Counted from the stretch's first letter, positions 16,431-26,448 are shown. The stretch: DNA of 64,000 bases from Pseudolabrys sp. (GCA_030655215.1 JAURVZ010000060.1:1-64000), one strand, 5' to 3'. The notes: a model not told the origin generated them from the letters alone. Translations and numbers: made by a program.

Positions 16431-18271
16431 GAAGTCACCTTCATCGGCGTCACCTTCAACTGATCGAGATGGTCGCCAATCGCCTTGGCGATAAAGCGCG
16501 CGGTAATCGGCGTGCCGTCATAATGCAGGATTGGCACCAGCCGCACCGGATCAATGCCGCATTCGTTGACGATCAGCGAACGCAATTGCGCATCGCGGTT
16601 CTGCTCGACCACGAAAACAAAGTCATGGTCGGCGACGAATGAATTCACCGACGAATGGAACGGGAAGGCGCGGATGCGCATGCGGTCGATGGCATGGCCG
16701 CGGCCCTCGATGATGTGGATCGCTTCGTCCATCGCCGGCGCGGTCGAGCCAACATAGATCACGCCGTATTTGGTCGCCTTGCCGGAATTGGCCTGCAACG
16801 GCCGCGGCACAATATCCTTGGCGCTGTCGAACTTGCGCACCAGCCGCTGCATGTTGTCGACGTAAGGCGCGCCTTCCTCGGTATATTTGGCGTAGCGGTC
16901 GCGCGACGTGCCGCGGGTGAAGAACGAGCCTTTGGTCGGATGCGTGCCGGGATAGGTGCGGAACGGAATGCCGTCGCCATCGACATCGAGATAGCGACCG
17001 AAGTCGCGGCCGGCTTCCAGTTGCTCCGCCGTCATCACCTTGCCGCGGTCCATCTTGCGATTGTCATCCCAGGCCAAGGGCCGCGATAAATGGTTGTTCA
17101 TGCCGATGTCGAGATCGAGCATGACGAAGATCGGCGTTTGCAGCCGATCGGCGAGATCGAAGGCCAATGCGCCGAACTCAAACGACTCCGCCGGGTTCTC
17201 CGGAAACAGAAGCACGTGTTTGGTGTCGCCATGCGAGGCATAGGCGCACGAAATGATGTCGCATTGCTGCGTCCGCGTCGGCATGCCGGTCGAGGGGCCG
17301 GCGCGCTGCACGTCGAAAATCACCGCCGGAATTTCAGCGAAATAAGCGAGGCCGATGAACTCCTGCATCAGCGAAATGCCCGGACCCGACGTCGCCGTGA
17401 AGGAGCGCGCGCCGTTCCACGACGCACCGATCACCATGCCGATCGAGGCCAGTTCGTCCTCGGCCTGAACAATGGCGTATTTCGCCTTGTTGGTTTCCGG
17501 ATCGACGCGATATTTGGCGCAGTATTTGGTGAAGGCGTCCGCGACCGAGGAGGAGGGCGTGATCGGATACCAGGCGCACACCGTGGCGCCGCCATAGACC
17601 GCGCCCAGAGCCGCCGCCGCGTTGCCCTCAAGAAAAATGCGGTCGCCGATCTTATCGGCTTTCTGCACCCGCAGGCCGATCGGGCAGTTCAGGTTGAGAA
17701 TGGCGTAGTCGCGGCCGATATGCAGCGCCTTCAGGTTCGGCTCGATCAGCTTCGGCTTGCTCTTATATTGCTCGCCGATGAGTTGCTCCACCGCCTTGAT
17801 GTCCATGTCGAGCAGCGCCGACAGCGCGCCAATATAGATGATGTTCTTGAACAGCTGGCGCTGGCGCGGGTCAGTGTATTCGCGGTTGCAGATCGCCGTC
17901 AGCGGCATGCCGATGACAGTAATGTCCGGGCGAAATTTGGACGCCGGCAGTTCCTTGGTCGAGTCATAAAATACATAGCCGCCAGGCTCGATCGAGGCGA
18001 TGTCCTTGTCGAAGGTCTGCGGGTTCATCGCCACCATCATGTCGACGCCGCCGCGGGCGCCGAGATGGCCTTCCTCCGTCACCCGCACTTCGTACCAGGT
18101 CGGCAGGCCCTGAATGTTCGACGGGAAGATATTGCGCGGCGCCACCGGCACGCCCATGCGGATAATGGCACGGGCGAACATCTCGTTGGCGCTGGCCGAG
18201 CCCGAGCCGTTGACGTTGGCGAAACGGACGACGAAGTCGTTTACGCGGCTGATCGTTGTGGCGGTCGGCAT
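16427..18271 (-). CDS. korA: 2-oxoacid:ferredoxin oxidoreductase, fused gamma-alpha subunit
   Basis: The 614-residue protein joins an N-terminal gamma domain (about 1-200: VRFANVNGSGSASANEMFARAI, GARGGVDMMVAMN) to the alpha domain (about 215 on: GAVYGGATVCAWYPITPSSS, ATSGPGISLMQEFIGLAYFAE, GPSTGMPTRTQQCDI). This is the fused two-subunit form of KOR found in aerobic bacteria. It starts 31 bases inside the end of the FAD/Fe-S gene and runs into korB, a tight operon. Its redox partner is probably the neighbouring flavoprotein or a ferredoxin. Confidence 0.93.
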   Translation of the reverse strand: MPTATTISRVNDFVVRFANVNGSGSASANEMFARAIIRMGVPVAPRNIFPSNIQGLPTWYEVRVTEEGHLGARGGVDMMVAMNPQTFDKDIASIEPGGYVFYDSTKELPASKFRPDITVIGMPLTAICNREYTDPRQRQLFKNIIYIGALSALLDMDIKAVEQLIGEQYKSKPKLIEPNLKALHIGRDYAILNLNCPIGLRVQKADKIGDRIFLEGNAAAALGAVYGGATVCAWYPITPSSSVADAFTKYCAKYRVDPETNKAKYAIVQAEDELASIGMVIGASWNGARSFTATSGPGISLMQEFIGLAYFAEIPAVIFDVQRAGPSTGMPTRTQQCDIISCAYASHGDTKHVLLFPENPAESFEFGALAFDLADRLQTPIFVMLDLDIGMNNHLSRPLAWDDNRKMDRGKVMTAEQLEAGRDFGRYLDVDGDGIPFRTYPGTHPTKGSFFTRGTSRDRYAKYTEEGAPYVDNMQRLVRKFDSAKDIVPRPLQANSGKATKYGVIYVGSTAPAMDEAIHIIEGRGHAIDRMRIRAFPFHSSVNSFVADHDFVFVVEQNRDAQLRSLIVNECGIDPVRLVPILHYDGTPITARFIAKAIGDHLDQLKVTPMKVTS

Positions 18272-20043
18272 GAGCTTCCTGCGTGTGTCATCTCAAGCAT
18301 GTATTTCTGCATGTCCCAGGCGCCGGTCGGGCAGCGTTCGGCGCACAGCCCGCAATGCAGGCAGACATCTTCGTCCTTGATCATGGCGCGGCCGGTCTTC
18401 AGGCCCTCCTGCACATAAAGCGCCTGATCGAAATTCATCGCCGGCGCGGTCAGCCGCGTGCGCAGTTCGGCTTCCTCGCCGTTCGGCGTGAAGGTGATGC
18501 AATCCATCGGGCAGATGTCGACGCAGGCGTCGCACTCGATGCAAAGCGGCGCGCTGAACACGGTCTGCACATCGCAGTTCAGGCAGCGTCCGGCTTCCTT
18601 CAGCGCGAGGCCAACATCGAAGCCGAGTTCGACCTCCGACTTGATGTCGCGCAACGCAATGGTGAGGTCGCGATGCGGCACCTTGTAGCGCTTGTCGAGG
18701 TCGATCTGGTTGTCATAAGACCATTCGTGAATGCCCATCTTCTGGCTCATCACCTCGACCGCCGGCTGAGGCCGGTCGGTGAGGTCTTCGCCATTGAGCA
18801 TCTTGTCGATTGAAACAGCGGCCTCGTGGCCATGTGCCACGGCCCAGATAATGTTCTTCGGGCCGAAAGCGGCGTCGCCGCCGAAGAAGACGCGCGGATT
18901 GCTCGACTGAAAGGTCACCTTGTCGACCTTCGGCATATTCCATTCGTCGAAGTCTATGCCGGCGTCGCGCTCGATCCAGGGGAAGGCGTTCTCCTGGCCG
19001 ACAGCAACCAGCACGTCGTCGCAGGGGAAGTGCTGGTCCGGCTCGCCGGCATTGACCAGCTTGCGGCGGCCCTTGGCGTCGAGCTCCGGCTTCACCTTTT
19101 CGAACAGCACGCCGGTCAGCTTGCCGTTCTCATGGGTGAATTCCTTCGGCACCAGAAAGTTATGGATCGGGATGCCTTCATGCTGGGCATCTTCCTTTTC
19201 CCAAGGCGAAGCCTTCATCTCGTCGAAGCCGGAGCGGACGACAACCTGCACCTCGTCGCCGCCGAGGCGGCGCGACGAGCGGCAGCAATCCATTGCCGTG
19301 TTACCGCCGCCAAGCACAATGACGCGCTTGCCGATCTTGCTGATGTGGCCGAACGACACGGAGGAGAGCCAGTCGATGCCGATATGAATATTGGCGGCGG
19401 CTTCCTTGCGGCCGGGGAGGTCGAGATCGCGGCCGCGCGGCGCGCCGGTGCCGACGAAGATCGCGTCCCAGTCTTGCGCCAGCAATGCCTTCATGGACTC
19501 GATGCGCTGGCCGCCGCGGAAATCGACGCCGAGATTGAGAACGTAATTGGTCTCTTCGTCGATGACGCTATCGGGCAAACGGAATTTCGGGATCTGCGTG
19601 CGGATCATGCCGCCGGCCTTGGCATCGCCATCGAACACCGTGACGCTATAGCCGAGCGGCGCGAGGTCACGGGCAACAGTCAAAGCCGAAGGCCCGGCGC
19701 CGACGAGCGCGATACGCTTGCCATTGCGGCGTTGCGCCGGCTTCGGCATGCGTTCGGTTATGTCTTCCTTGAAGTCGGCGGCGACGCGCTTCAGGCGGCA
19801 GATCGCGACCGGCTCTTCCTCGACACGCACGCGGCGGCAGGCCGGTTCACAGGGGCGGTCGCAGGTACGGCCGAGAATTCCCGGAAAGACATTCGACTTC
19901 CAGTTCACCATGTAGGCGTCGCCGTATCGTCCGGCGGCGATCATGCGAATGTATTCGGGGACCGGCGTGTGCGCCGGACAGGCGTATTGGCAGTCGACGA
20001 CTTTATGAAAGTATTGCGGGTCCGAAATATCGGTACTTTTCAT
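18241..20043 (-). CDS. GltD-like FAD/NAD(P) oxidoreductase with C-terminal 2[4Fe-4S] domain, partner of KorAB
   Basis: The ATG at 20043 (MKSTDISD) gives 600 residues. The N-terminal domain has Fe-S cysteines as in the glutamate synthase small subunit (CQYACPAHTPVP, CDRPCEPACRR). Two dinucleotide folds follow: VGAGPSALTVARDLA for FAD, and VLGGGNTAMDCCRSSRRLG for NAD(P). The C-terminus holds two ferredoxin motifs, CIECDACVDICPMDC and CLHCGLCAERCP. The enzyme could pass electrons between ferredoxin from KorAB and NAD(P). No glutamate synthase large subunit is nearby, so GltD function is unlikely. First gene of the korAB operon. Confidence 0.88.
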   Translation of the reverse strand: MKSTDISDPQYFHKVVDCQYACPAHTPVPEYIRMIAAGRYGDAYMVNWKSNVFPGILGRTCDRPCEPACRRVRVEEEPVAICRLKRVAADFKEDITERMPKPAQRRNGKRIALVGAGPSALTVARDLAPLGYSVTVFDGDAKAGGMIRTQIPKFRLPDSVIDEETNYVLNLGVDFRGGQRIESMKALLAQDWDAIFVGTGAPRGRDLDLPGRKEAAANIHIGIDWLSSVSFGHISKIGKRVIVLGGGNTAMDCCRSSRRLGGDEVQVVVRSGFDEMKASPWEKEDAQHEGIPIHNFLVPKEFTHENGKLTGVLFEKVKPELDAKGRRKLVNAGEPDQHFPCDDVLVAVGQENAFPWIERDAGIDFDEWNMPKVDKVTFQSSNPRVFFGGDAAFGPKNIIWAVAHGHEAAVSIDKMLNGEDLTDRPQPAVEVMSQKMGIHEWSYDNQIDLDKRYKVPHRDLTIALRDIKSEVELGFDVGLALKEAGRCLNCDVQTVFSAPLCIECDACVDICPMDCITFTPNGEEAELRTRLTAPAMNFDQALYVQEGLKTGRAMIKDEDVCLHCGLCAERCPTGAWDMQKYMLEMTHAGSSCRPPQRSAA

Positions 20044-20245
20044 TGCTACCTCAGAACGCGGCCGCAAGTGATCTCTGTACGAGCGGTTCGCGTCGTTTCC
20101 CCGGCCGAGCCTTATTGTTTGGCTCGATTCCAGATTGGAGCTTATTCATTAGAATGGCTTTAGGCTAGATATCCATCGGATATGGCTCGGCTTTTTACGC
20201 CCGAGTGTGTTGCGGTGCACAAAGGCGGTTGCTAAGGCTCACCCT

Positions 20246-20932
20246 ATGAAACTGGTGCTTTTCGACGTCGACGGAACACTAATGGACAGCCAGCACATGA
20301 TCTGTGCGGCCATGGACATGGCCTATCGCGGACAGGGCCTTGTGTGCCCGCCGCCGGAGGCGGTGCGTTCTATCATCGGCCTGTCGCTGGCCAACGCGAT
20401 ACGGCAACTGGCCGAAGCGCGCGACCACCCGATTGATGGCCTCGTTGAGGGCTACAAGGAAGCGTTCCGCACCATGCGGCTTTCAGGCACCTGGAAGGCG
20501 CCGCTTTATCCCGGCGCACGCGATGCCATTGAGCGTCTGCGCAAACGTGATGATGTCGTGCTCGGCGTCGCCACCGGCAAGTCGCGCCGTGGTGTCGATG
20601 CCATGGTCGAGACGCATGGACTTGAAGGCGTATTCATGACCATCCAGACGGCCGACACATCGCCATCAAAACCGGATCCCGGCATGGTGCTGAGTGGCAT
20701 GCGTGAAACCGGTATCGGGCCGGAAGACACGGTTGTCATTGGTGACACGGCGTTCGACATGCAAATGGCGAAGAACGCCGGCGCGTCGGCGATCGGCGTG
20801 TCATGGGGTTATCACGCGGTTGCCGATCTGCACGCGACAGGCGCGTCATCGGTGGTCGACGATTTCAATGCGCTCGATGATGCGCTGGCGGCGCTGTGGT
20901 CCGCCAAGATGAAAGTGCCAGCCGATGCGTGA
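20246..20932 (+). CDS. HAD-family phosphatase (phosphoglycolate phosphatase-like)
   Basis: The ATG at 20246 gives 228 residues with HAD motif I DVDGTLMDS, motif II (GVATGKSRRG), the lysine motif SKPDPGM, and motif IV GDTAFDMQMAKNAG. A helical cap lies between motifs I and II, as in Gph. Likely activity is removal of phosphate from a small phosphometabolite. It overlaps the next gene by 8 bases. A longer start at 20207 exists but adds residues before the family's usual MKLVLFDVDGT. Confidence 0.88.
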   Translation: MKLVLFDVDGTLMDSQHMICAAMDMAYRGQGLVCPPPEAVRSIIGLSLANAIRQLAEARDHPIDGLVEGYKEAFRTMRLSGTWKAPLYPGARDAIERLRKRDDVVLGVATGKSRRGVDAMVETHGLEGVFMTIQTADTSPSKPDPGMVLSGMRETGIGPEDTVVIGDTAFDMQMAKNAGASAIGVSWGYHAVADLHATGASSVVDDFNALDDALAALWSAKMKVPADA

Positions 20933-21704
20933 GTTCATCGAAGAGATATTCATCAATCAGCCCCTCGATCCGATGGTGTCGGCAAGACAAGGCGCCAAAG
21001 CGAACTTGCGCAAGCGTTTCTACAAGCAGGCACAAGTTGGTGAAGACACCGGCGACGGCTTCCCGCTGCTGCTCGACGGCAAGCAAGTGATGACGCCGGC
21101 GCGCCAGCCGCTGGTCGCCCCTAGGCGCGAACTAGCCGAGGCCATTGCCAAGGAATGGGAAGGGCAGGTCGAGGTCATCGATCCCTTCGCCATGCCGCTG
21201 ACCCGTTTGTCGAACGTCATCATCGATGGCGTGTCGAAGGCGCCGCAGCCGATCATTGACGAGATCGTGCAATATCTTGGTTCGGATCTGGTCTGCTATC
21301 GCGCCGATACGCCGCCCGGTCTGGTCGAGAAGCAGAAGGCGGAATGGGACCCGGTGGTCGCCTGGGCGCGCGATGCGCTCGGCGCGCGCTTCATCCTTGT
21401 TGAAGGCGTTGTCTTTGCAGCGCAGCCGGAGGAAGCGATCTCCGCCGCTGCCACGAGCATTCCCAACGACGCGTGGCGGCTTGGCGCTGTGGCCTCGATC
21501 ATGACGCTGACCGGCTCGGCCTTGATCGCGCTGGCGGTCAGCGAGGGCGCGCTTGATCCAGCCGCGGCGTGGAAGGCCGCGCATGCCGATGAGGATTACC
21601 AGATGTCGCAATGGGGCCTCGACGACATGGCGCTACAGCGCCGCGATAACCGCTTTGTCGAATTCATGGCGGCGGCGACGGTGCTGAAACATGTCGCCGG
21701 ATGA
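20925..21704 (+). CDS. ATP12-family F1-ATPase assembly chaperone
   Basis: The 259-residue protein matches the Atp12 family (PF07542): RKRFYKQAQV, GDGFPLLLDGKQVMTPARQPL, EWEGQVEVIDPFAMPLTRLSN, and the C-terminal SVSEGAL-like helix region (LIALAVSEGALDP). Atp12 assists assembly of the F1 alpha subunit in mitochondria, and alphaproteobacteria are the main bacteria that keep it. It overlaps the HAD gene by 8 bases and the epimerase gene by 14, so the three are cotranscribed. Function in bacteria is by homology. Confidence 0.9.
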   Translation: MREFIEEIFINQPLDPMVSARQGAKANLRKRFYKQAQVGEDTGDGFPLLLDGKQVMTPARQPLVAPRRELAEAIAKEWEGQVEVIDPFAMPLTRLSNVIIDGVSKAPQPIIDEIVQYLGSDLVCYRADTPPGLVEKQKAEWDPVVAWARDALGARFILVEGVVFAAQPEEAISAAATSIPNDAWRLGAVASIMTLTGSALIALAVSEGALDPAAAWKAAHADEDYQMSQWGLDDMALQRRDNRFVEFMAAATVLKHVAG

Positions 21705-22560
21705 CGCCATTATTCTGCGATCCGGCGACGCCACCGCGCGGGTGGCATTGCACGGCGCCGAACTGACATCGTGGACAGTCGGCGGCCGCGAGGTGATGTG
21801 GAGCGCCGATCCGCAATACTGGGCGCGTTCGGCGCCGATATTGTTTCCGGTGGTTGGTGCGTCGCGCGACGGCGCCGTCAGCATTGCCGGCAAGACGTTT
21901 GCCATGCCGCAGCATGGCTTCGCCCGCGACAGTGTGTTCGATGTTGTCGAGCGTTCGGATGATGCAGTGACATTGCGGCTGATCGACAACGGTCTCGCGC
22001 GCATGCACTATCCGTTTTCGTTTGCGCTCGCCGTGACGGTCAAACTCGCCGGCGATGAATTGACGATTGAGTTCTCCGTCGAGAACACCGGCGGCAGCAC
22101 GATGCCGTATCAGCTCGGCTGGCACCCGGCCTTCGTCTGGCCGTTCCTCAGCCATCATAAAGCGGGCCATGAGGTCCTGTTCGCGTCAGACAAGCCGCGC
22201 GCCATTGTCCGTCCGAATGCGTATGGCCTGCTCAAGCGTTCTTCGGTGTCGGCAGAGGCGCGACTGGTGCTTGACGATCAGATGTTCGAGCAGGGCGCTC
22301 TGGTTTTCGCCGATGCTGGCAGCGACGCGGTGACGTTCACGTCGCCTTCCGGCGCGTCATTAAATATCGCCGTCGAGGACTTCCCGCATTGGGCGATCTG
22401 GACGAAGCTAGGGGCACCATTCGTCTCGATCGAGCAATGGACCGGCCTGCCGGAATGGGAAGACGAGCCGCGCCCGCTTAAAGAAAGGCCGTCGGCCATC
22501 CTGCTGGAGCAGGGCGACCGACGGCGTCATTCGATCCGATTGAGCGTGACGACAGCCTAG
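21691..22560 (+). CDS. Aldose 1-epimerase family protein (LacX-like)
   Basis: The 289-residue protein has the galactose-mutarotase-like beta-sandwich. It carries the phosphate/sugar-binding YWARSAPILFPVVG and MPQHGFARDS, the catalytic His candidate in LGWHPAFVWPF, and the catalytic Glu candidate in SIEQWTGLPEW. It may interconvert sugar anomers. The length fits the LacX/YeaD branch. It starts 14 bases inside the Atp12 gene and overlaps the convergent dps by 4 bases. Confidence 0.85.
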   Translation: MSPDDAIILRSGDATARVALHGAELTSWTVGGREVMWSADPQYWARSAPILFPVVGASRDGAVSIAGKTFAMPQHGFARDSVFDVVERSDDAVTLRLIDNGLARMHYPFSFALAVTVKLAGDELTIEFSVENTGGSTMPYQLGWHPAFVWPFLSHHKAGHEVLFASDKPRAIVRPNAYGLLKRSSVSAEARLVLDDQMFEQGALVFADAGSDAVTFTSPSGASLNIAVEDFPHWAIWTKLGAPFVSIEQWTGLPEWEDEPRPLKERPSAILLEQGDRRRHSIRLSVTTA

Positions 22561-23072
22561 TGGCCGCTGCCATCCCCCTGGCGCGTGGTCTCGAACAAAA
22601 ACCAGGCGCGCTTCTCGGCGGCGTCGATGAAGTTTTCCAAGAGGCTCGCCGACGCGACATCATTATGCTCGTCGCAGACTTCATGCGCGGCGCGCATCGC
22701 CTTGATCGTGGTCAAGGTGTCGGCGTGCAATTCCTTCAGCATGTCGTCGGGCGACACGTAGTCGGCATCATTGTCCGAGATAGACTGCTTCTTCGAAATG
22801 TCGCCGATCGAGCGCAAAGTATTGCCGCCAATCTTGCGCACGCGTTCGGCCAGTTCGTCGGTCGAGGCGAACAGTTCGGCGCCTTGCTCGTCGAACATCA
22901 AATGGTAGTCGCGGAAATGCGGGCCGCTGACATGCCAGTGAAAATTCTTGGTCTTCATGTAGAGCGCAAAGGTGTCGGCCAGCACGCTGTTCAGCGCCTC
23001 GGCGACTTCCTTGGTGGCGTTGCTGTTGAGGTCGGTCGGCGTTTTCAGCCGCGGTTCACCCTTGGTCGGCAT
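22557..23072 (-). CDS. dps: Dps-family DNA-binding ferritin-like protein
   Basis: The ATG at 23072, with AAGGA upstream, gives 171 residues. The ferroxidase ligands are in KNFHWHVSGPHFRDYHLMFDEQ-type sequence: the His pair in NFHWHV and HFRDYH, then an acidic pair (FDEQGAELF). The N-terminus is basic (MPTKGEPRLKTP), consistent with DNA contact. Dps forms 12-mers that oxidise and store iron and protect DNA from peroxide. It follows the TPR gene by 56 bases on the same strand. No EcfG box is visible directly upstream. Confidence 0.92.
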   Translation of the reverse strand: MPTKGEPRLKTPTDLNSNATKEVAEALNSVLADTFALYMKTKNFHWHVSGPHFRDYHLMFDEQGAELFASTDELAERVRKIGGNTLRSIGDISKKQSISDNDADYVSPDDMLKELHADTLTTIKAMRAAHEVCDEHNDVASASLLENFIDAAEKRAWFLFETTRQGDGSGH

Positions 23073-23128
23073 GTGGAATGTCCTTGAGGTCAATGAAAGT
23101 CCACTTCTCAACTTAAGGCCCGCGGAGG

Positions 23129-24751
23129 CTATTTCAAGCGTTCAGCGACCGCTTCCGCGATACGTTTGAACAAAGGATCCCACATTGCCGGCGCATTTTG
23201 CCTAAAAATGCGCATGGACGGATACCACGGGCTGTCGTCGCGGTTCAGCATCCATCGCCAGTCCGAGATCATCGGCACGGCGGTGAATACCGGCGTACCG
23301 AGCGCGCCTGCCAGATGTACGATCGATGAGTCGCAGCCGACCACCAGGTCGAGCTGGCTGATCACCGCGGCGGTGTCGAGGAAGAAGTCGCTCTCGGCAT
23401 TCGTGTCGGCATCGATGCTGCGGATCTTGTCGCGGAAGGCGACGCCGCGGATGTCCTGCACCGCCTGCCCCTTCTGCAGCGCAATGAATTCGACGCCGGG
23501 CAGGGCGGCAATGTGCCGGAACGCGGTCAGCGGAATATTGCGATCGGCCATTTGAGTGCGGTCGGGATTACCGGCGGCCCAGTTGATGCCGATCTTGAAT
23601 TTGGCGTTGCCCAGCTTTTCGGCCCAGGCCTTCACCCGCGCCGGCTCCGGCGTCAGGTAGGGCACATCGCGCGGCAAGGTCTCCGGCGTGGTGCCGAGCA
23701 CACTGGGCACGCTCATCAGCGGCAACCAGCGCAAAGGCCGAATGGTCTCGAGCTCGGCAACGTCGGTGACGATCTTCACGCCCGTCAGCGTCTTCAGCAG
23801 CGGCGCCATGCCCTTGCGCACCAGCAGCACGACGTCATGGCCTTGCGTCGCCAAAGCCGGCGCGAAGCGGGCGAATTGCATGATGTCGCCGAAGCCTTGT
23901 TCGGCGACCAGCACGATGCGCTCGCCGTCTCGCTTCTCGCCATGCCAGTGCGGGTCGGTCAGCGGCTTGAAGGTTGGGTTGGCGAATTCGGCGCGGTGGT
24001 CGTAATCGGCAAAGCCGCCAACCCAGTCACCGGTCATCAGCTTGATCTGGCCGCGCGACGCATAGGCTTCGTGCAGGCCGCGCTTGAGCTTGACGGCGCG
24101 GTCGTAGGATCCGATCGCGTCGGTGAAATGGGCGGTGTCAGTCTTGCCCTGAGCCATGTCGATCAGACCGAGATCCTTCAGCACGGCCCCACGGTTGGCG
24201 TGCACCTCGGCGGCATCCGGTGCCAAGGCAATGGCCCGGTCGTAATCCTTCAACGCGTCCGCAGGCCGGCCGAGCAATTCCAAAAGCCCGCCGCGGTTGA
24301 TCAGTTCGGGGGGTGAATCCGGCGCCAGCGTCAGCGCCTTGTCGAAGCTCTTCAGCGCCTCCACCGGCATGCCGGCATCGGTCAGGATATTGGCGCGGTT
24401 GGCATGCGCGGCGGCGAGGTTCGGGTCGAGCGAGATCGCCTGGTCGAGCGCCTTGATCGCCTCCAGCGGCTGGCCCAGCCGGTCCAAAGCCTGGCCGAGC
24501 AGATTGAGCATGCGCGCCTCGGCCGGCACCAAAGCCAGCGCCTTGCGCACCAGATTGACGCCTTCCTTGAACTGGCCCTCCTGGCAGGCAATCACCGCGA
24601 CGTAATAGAGCGCCTCGGCGTTCTTCGGGTCCTTTTGCAGGACGTCGCTATATTGCTGCATGGCCTGGGCAAGCTGGCCCTGGCGGTGGTGAAACAGCCC
24701 CTGGGTCAGGAGCTGGGCCATGGTCATGTGGGTGGTCTGCTGCTCGGTCAT
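23129..24751 (-). CDS. TPR-repeat protein with C-terminal glycosyltransferase-9-like domain
   Basis: The 540-residue protein has about six tetratricopeptide repeats (residues 15-240: DPKNAEALYYVAVIA, DPNLAAAHANRANIL, APDAAEVHANRGAVL). A C-terminal domain like GT9/ADP-heptosyltransferases follows (LVAEQGFGDIMQFARFAP, KIGINWAAGNPDR, VGCDSSIVHLAGALGTPVF). Proteins of this build are common in rhizobia and may transfer sugar, though the acceptor is unknown. No signal peptide is seen, so it is cytosolic. Confidence 0.85.
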   Translation of the reverse strand: MTEQQTTHMTMAQLLTQGLFHHRQGQLAQAMQQYSDVLQKDPKNAEALYYVAVIACQEGQFKEGVNLVRKALALVPAEARMLNLLGQALDRLGQPLEAIKALDQAISLDPNLAAAHANRANILTDAGMPVEALKSFDKALTLAPDSPPELINRGGLLELLGRPADALKDYDRAIALAPDAAEVHANRGAVLKDLGLIDMAQGKTDTAHFTDAIGSYDRAVKLKRGLHEAYASRGQIKLMTGDWVGGFADYDHRAEFANPTFKPLTDPHWHGEKRDGERIVLVAEQGFGDIMQFARFAPALATQGHDVVLLVRKGMAPLLKTLTGVKIVTDVAELETIRPLRWLPLMSVPSVLGTTPETLPRDVPYLTPEPARVKAWAEKLGNAKFKIGINWAAGNPDRTQMADRNIPLTAFRHIAALPGVEFIALQKGQAVQDIRGVAFRDKIRSIDADTNAESDFFLDTAAVISQLDLVVGCDSSIVHLAGALGTPVFTAVPMISDWRWMLNRDDSPWYPSMRIFRQNAPAMWDPLFKRIAEAVAERLK

Positions 24752-24875
24752 GGGGGGCTTTTAAGCAGGGTCGGGGCTTAAGCCAAGCCTCCGGCTTGCC
24801 TTGGCAACATATGCCTTTTGCAGCGCACCAAAGTGGTTAAACTCGCCTCAGGATTAAGAAGGGACGGCAGGCGGC

Positions 24876-26408
24876 ATGAAGGACATTCTCGACAGGCTGG
24901 AAGAGCGGCGCGACGAGGCCCGCCAGGGCGGCGGCGACAAGCGCATTGCCTCCCAGCACAGCAAAGGCAAGCTGACCGCGCGCGAGCGTATCGAGCTGTT
25001 GCTCGACAAGGGCTCGTTCGAGGAGTTCGACATGTTCGTTGAGCACCGCTCGACCGACTTCGGCATGGAGAAGACCAAGTTTCCCGGCGACGGCGTTGTC
25101 ACCGGCTGGGGCACGGTCAATGGCCGCATCGTCTATCTGTTCTCCAAGGACTTCACCGTGTTCGGCGGCTCGCTCTCCGAGACCCACGCGCAGAAGATCA
25201 TCAAGGTGCAGGACATGGCGCTGAAGGCGCGCGCGCCGATCATCGGTCTGTTCGACGCCGGCGGCGCGCGTATCCAGGAAGGCGTCGCCGCGCTCGGCGG
25301 CTATGGCGAAGTGTTCAGGCGCAATGTGCAGGCCTCAGGCGTCATCCCGCAGATCAGCGTCATCATGGGCCCGTGCGCCGGCGGCGATGTCTATTCGCCG
25401 GCCATGACCGACTTCATCTTCATGGTGCGCGACACGTCCTACATGTTCGTCACCGGCCCCGATGTGGTGAAGACGGTGACCAACGAAGTCGTCACCGCGG
25501 AAGAACTCGGCGGCGCCTCGATCCACACCACCAAGTCCGGCGTCGCCGATGGCTCGTTCGACAATGACGTCGAGTGCTTGCTGCAGATGCGCCGCTTGAT
25601 CGACTTCCTGCCGTCGAATTTCGAAGCGGGTGCGCCCTCATGGCCGACGCTCGACGACGCCGACCGCATCGATGAATCGCTCGACACACTCATCCCCGAT
25701 AATCCGAACAAGCCCTATGACATCAAGGAGCTGATCACCAAGGTCGCGGACGAGGGCGACTTCTTCGAAATCTCCACCGCTTACGCCAAGAACATCGTCA
25801 CCGGCTTCGGCCGCATTGCCGGCGCGACGGTTGGCTTCGTCGCCAACCAGCCGATGGTGCTGGCCGGCGTGCTCGACTCGGATGCCTCGCGCAAGGCAGC
25901 ACGCTTTGTGCGCTTCTGCGATGCTTTCAACATTCCGATCGTCACCTTCGTTGACGTGCCCGGCTTTCTGCCCGGCACCGCGCAGGAATATGGCGGCCTG
26001 ATCAAACATGGCGCCAAGCTGCTGTTCGCCTACAGCCAGTGCACCGTGCCGCTGGTCACCGTCATCACCCGCAAGGCCTTCGGCGGCGCCTATGACGTGA
26101 TGGCGTCGAAACATGTCGGCGCCGACGTCAACTATGCCTGGCCGACCGCGCAGATCGCGGTGATGGGCGCCAAGGGCGCGGTCGAGATCATCTTCCGCGC
26201 CGACATCGGGGACAAGGATGCCATCGCCGCGCGCACCAAGGAATATGAAGACCGTTTCCTGTCGCCTTTCGTCGCCGCCGAGCGCGGCTATATTGACGAC
26301 GTCATCATGCCGCACTCGACGCGCCGCCGTATCGCCCGCGCGCTGGCCATGCTCAAGAACAAGCATGTCGAGCAGCCGCGGCGGAAGCACGACAATTTGC
26401 CGGTGTGA
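24876..26408 (+). CDS. pccB: Propionyl-CoA carboxylase beta (carboxyltransferase) subunit
   Basis: The 510-residue protein is a biotin-dependent carboxyltransferase: [20 protein letters not shown] at the start, [12 protein letters not shown], the acyl-CoA oxyanion region SGGxG-like [12 protein letters not shown] ([12 protein letters not shown]), and the C-terminal biotin-binding [15 protein letters not shown]. It moves CO2 from biotin on PccA to propionyl-CoA, giving methylmalonyl-CoA. A GGACGGCAGG purine stretch lies before ATG 24876. PccA lies 6.7 kb downstream on the same strand. Confidence 0.94.
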   Translation: MKDILDRLEERRDEARQGGGDKRIASQHSKGKLTARERIELLLDKGSFEEFDMFVEHRSTDFGMEKTKFPGDGVVTGWGTVNGRIVYLFSKDFTVFGGSLSETHAQKIIKVQDMALKARAPIIGLFDAGGARIQEGVAALGGYGEVFRRNVQASGVIPQISVIMGPCAGGDVYSPAMTDFIFMVRDTSYMFVTGPDVVKTVTNEVVTAEELGGASIHTTKSGVADGSFDNDVECLLQMRRLIDFLPSNFEAGAPSWPTLDDADRIDESLDTLIPDNPNKPYDIKELITKVADEGDFFEISTAYAKNIVTGFGRIAGATVGFVANQPMVLAGVLDSDASRKAARFVRFCDAFNIPIVTFVDVPGFLPGTAQEYGGLIKHGAKLLFAYSQCTVPLVTVITRKAFGGAYDVMASKHVGADVNYAWPTAQIAVMGAKGAVEIIFRADIGDKDAIAARTKEYEDRFLSPFVAAERGYIDDVIMPHSTRRRIARALAMLKNKHVEQPRRKHDNLPV

Positions 26409-26448
26409 AAACTTAAAAGTCGTCGGACGTCTCTGATCCCCCTTGTCG

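Noticed and set aside
18241-20043. Glutamate synthase small subunit (gltD) as the name of the flavoprotein
   Set aside because: No gltB is nearby, the protein carries two extra C-terminal ferredoxin clusters, and it is cotranscribed with korAB.
17090-20163. Long plus-strand frames (442 and 445 codons) over korA and the flavoprotein gene
   Set aside because: The products are Arg/His-rich with no domains, while the minus-strand genes show clear cofactor motifs.
22973-23130. EcfG promoter in front of dps
   Set aside because: No GGAAC with CGTT at N16/17 is present in the 56-base gap on the minus strand.
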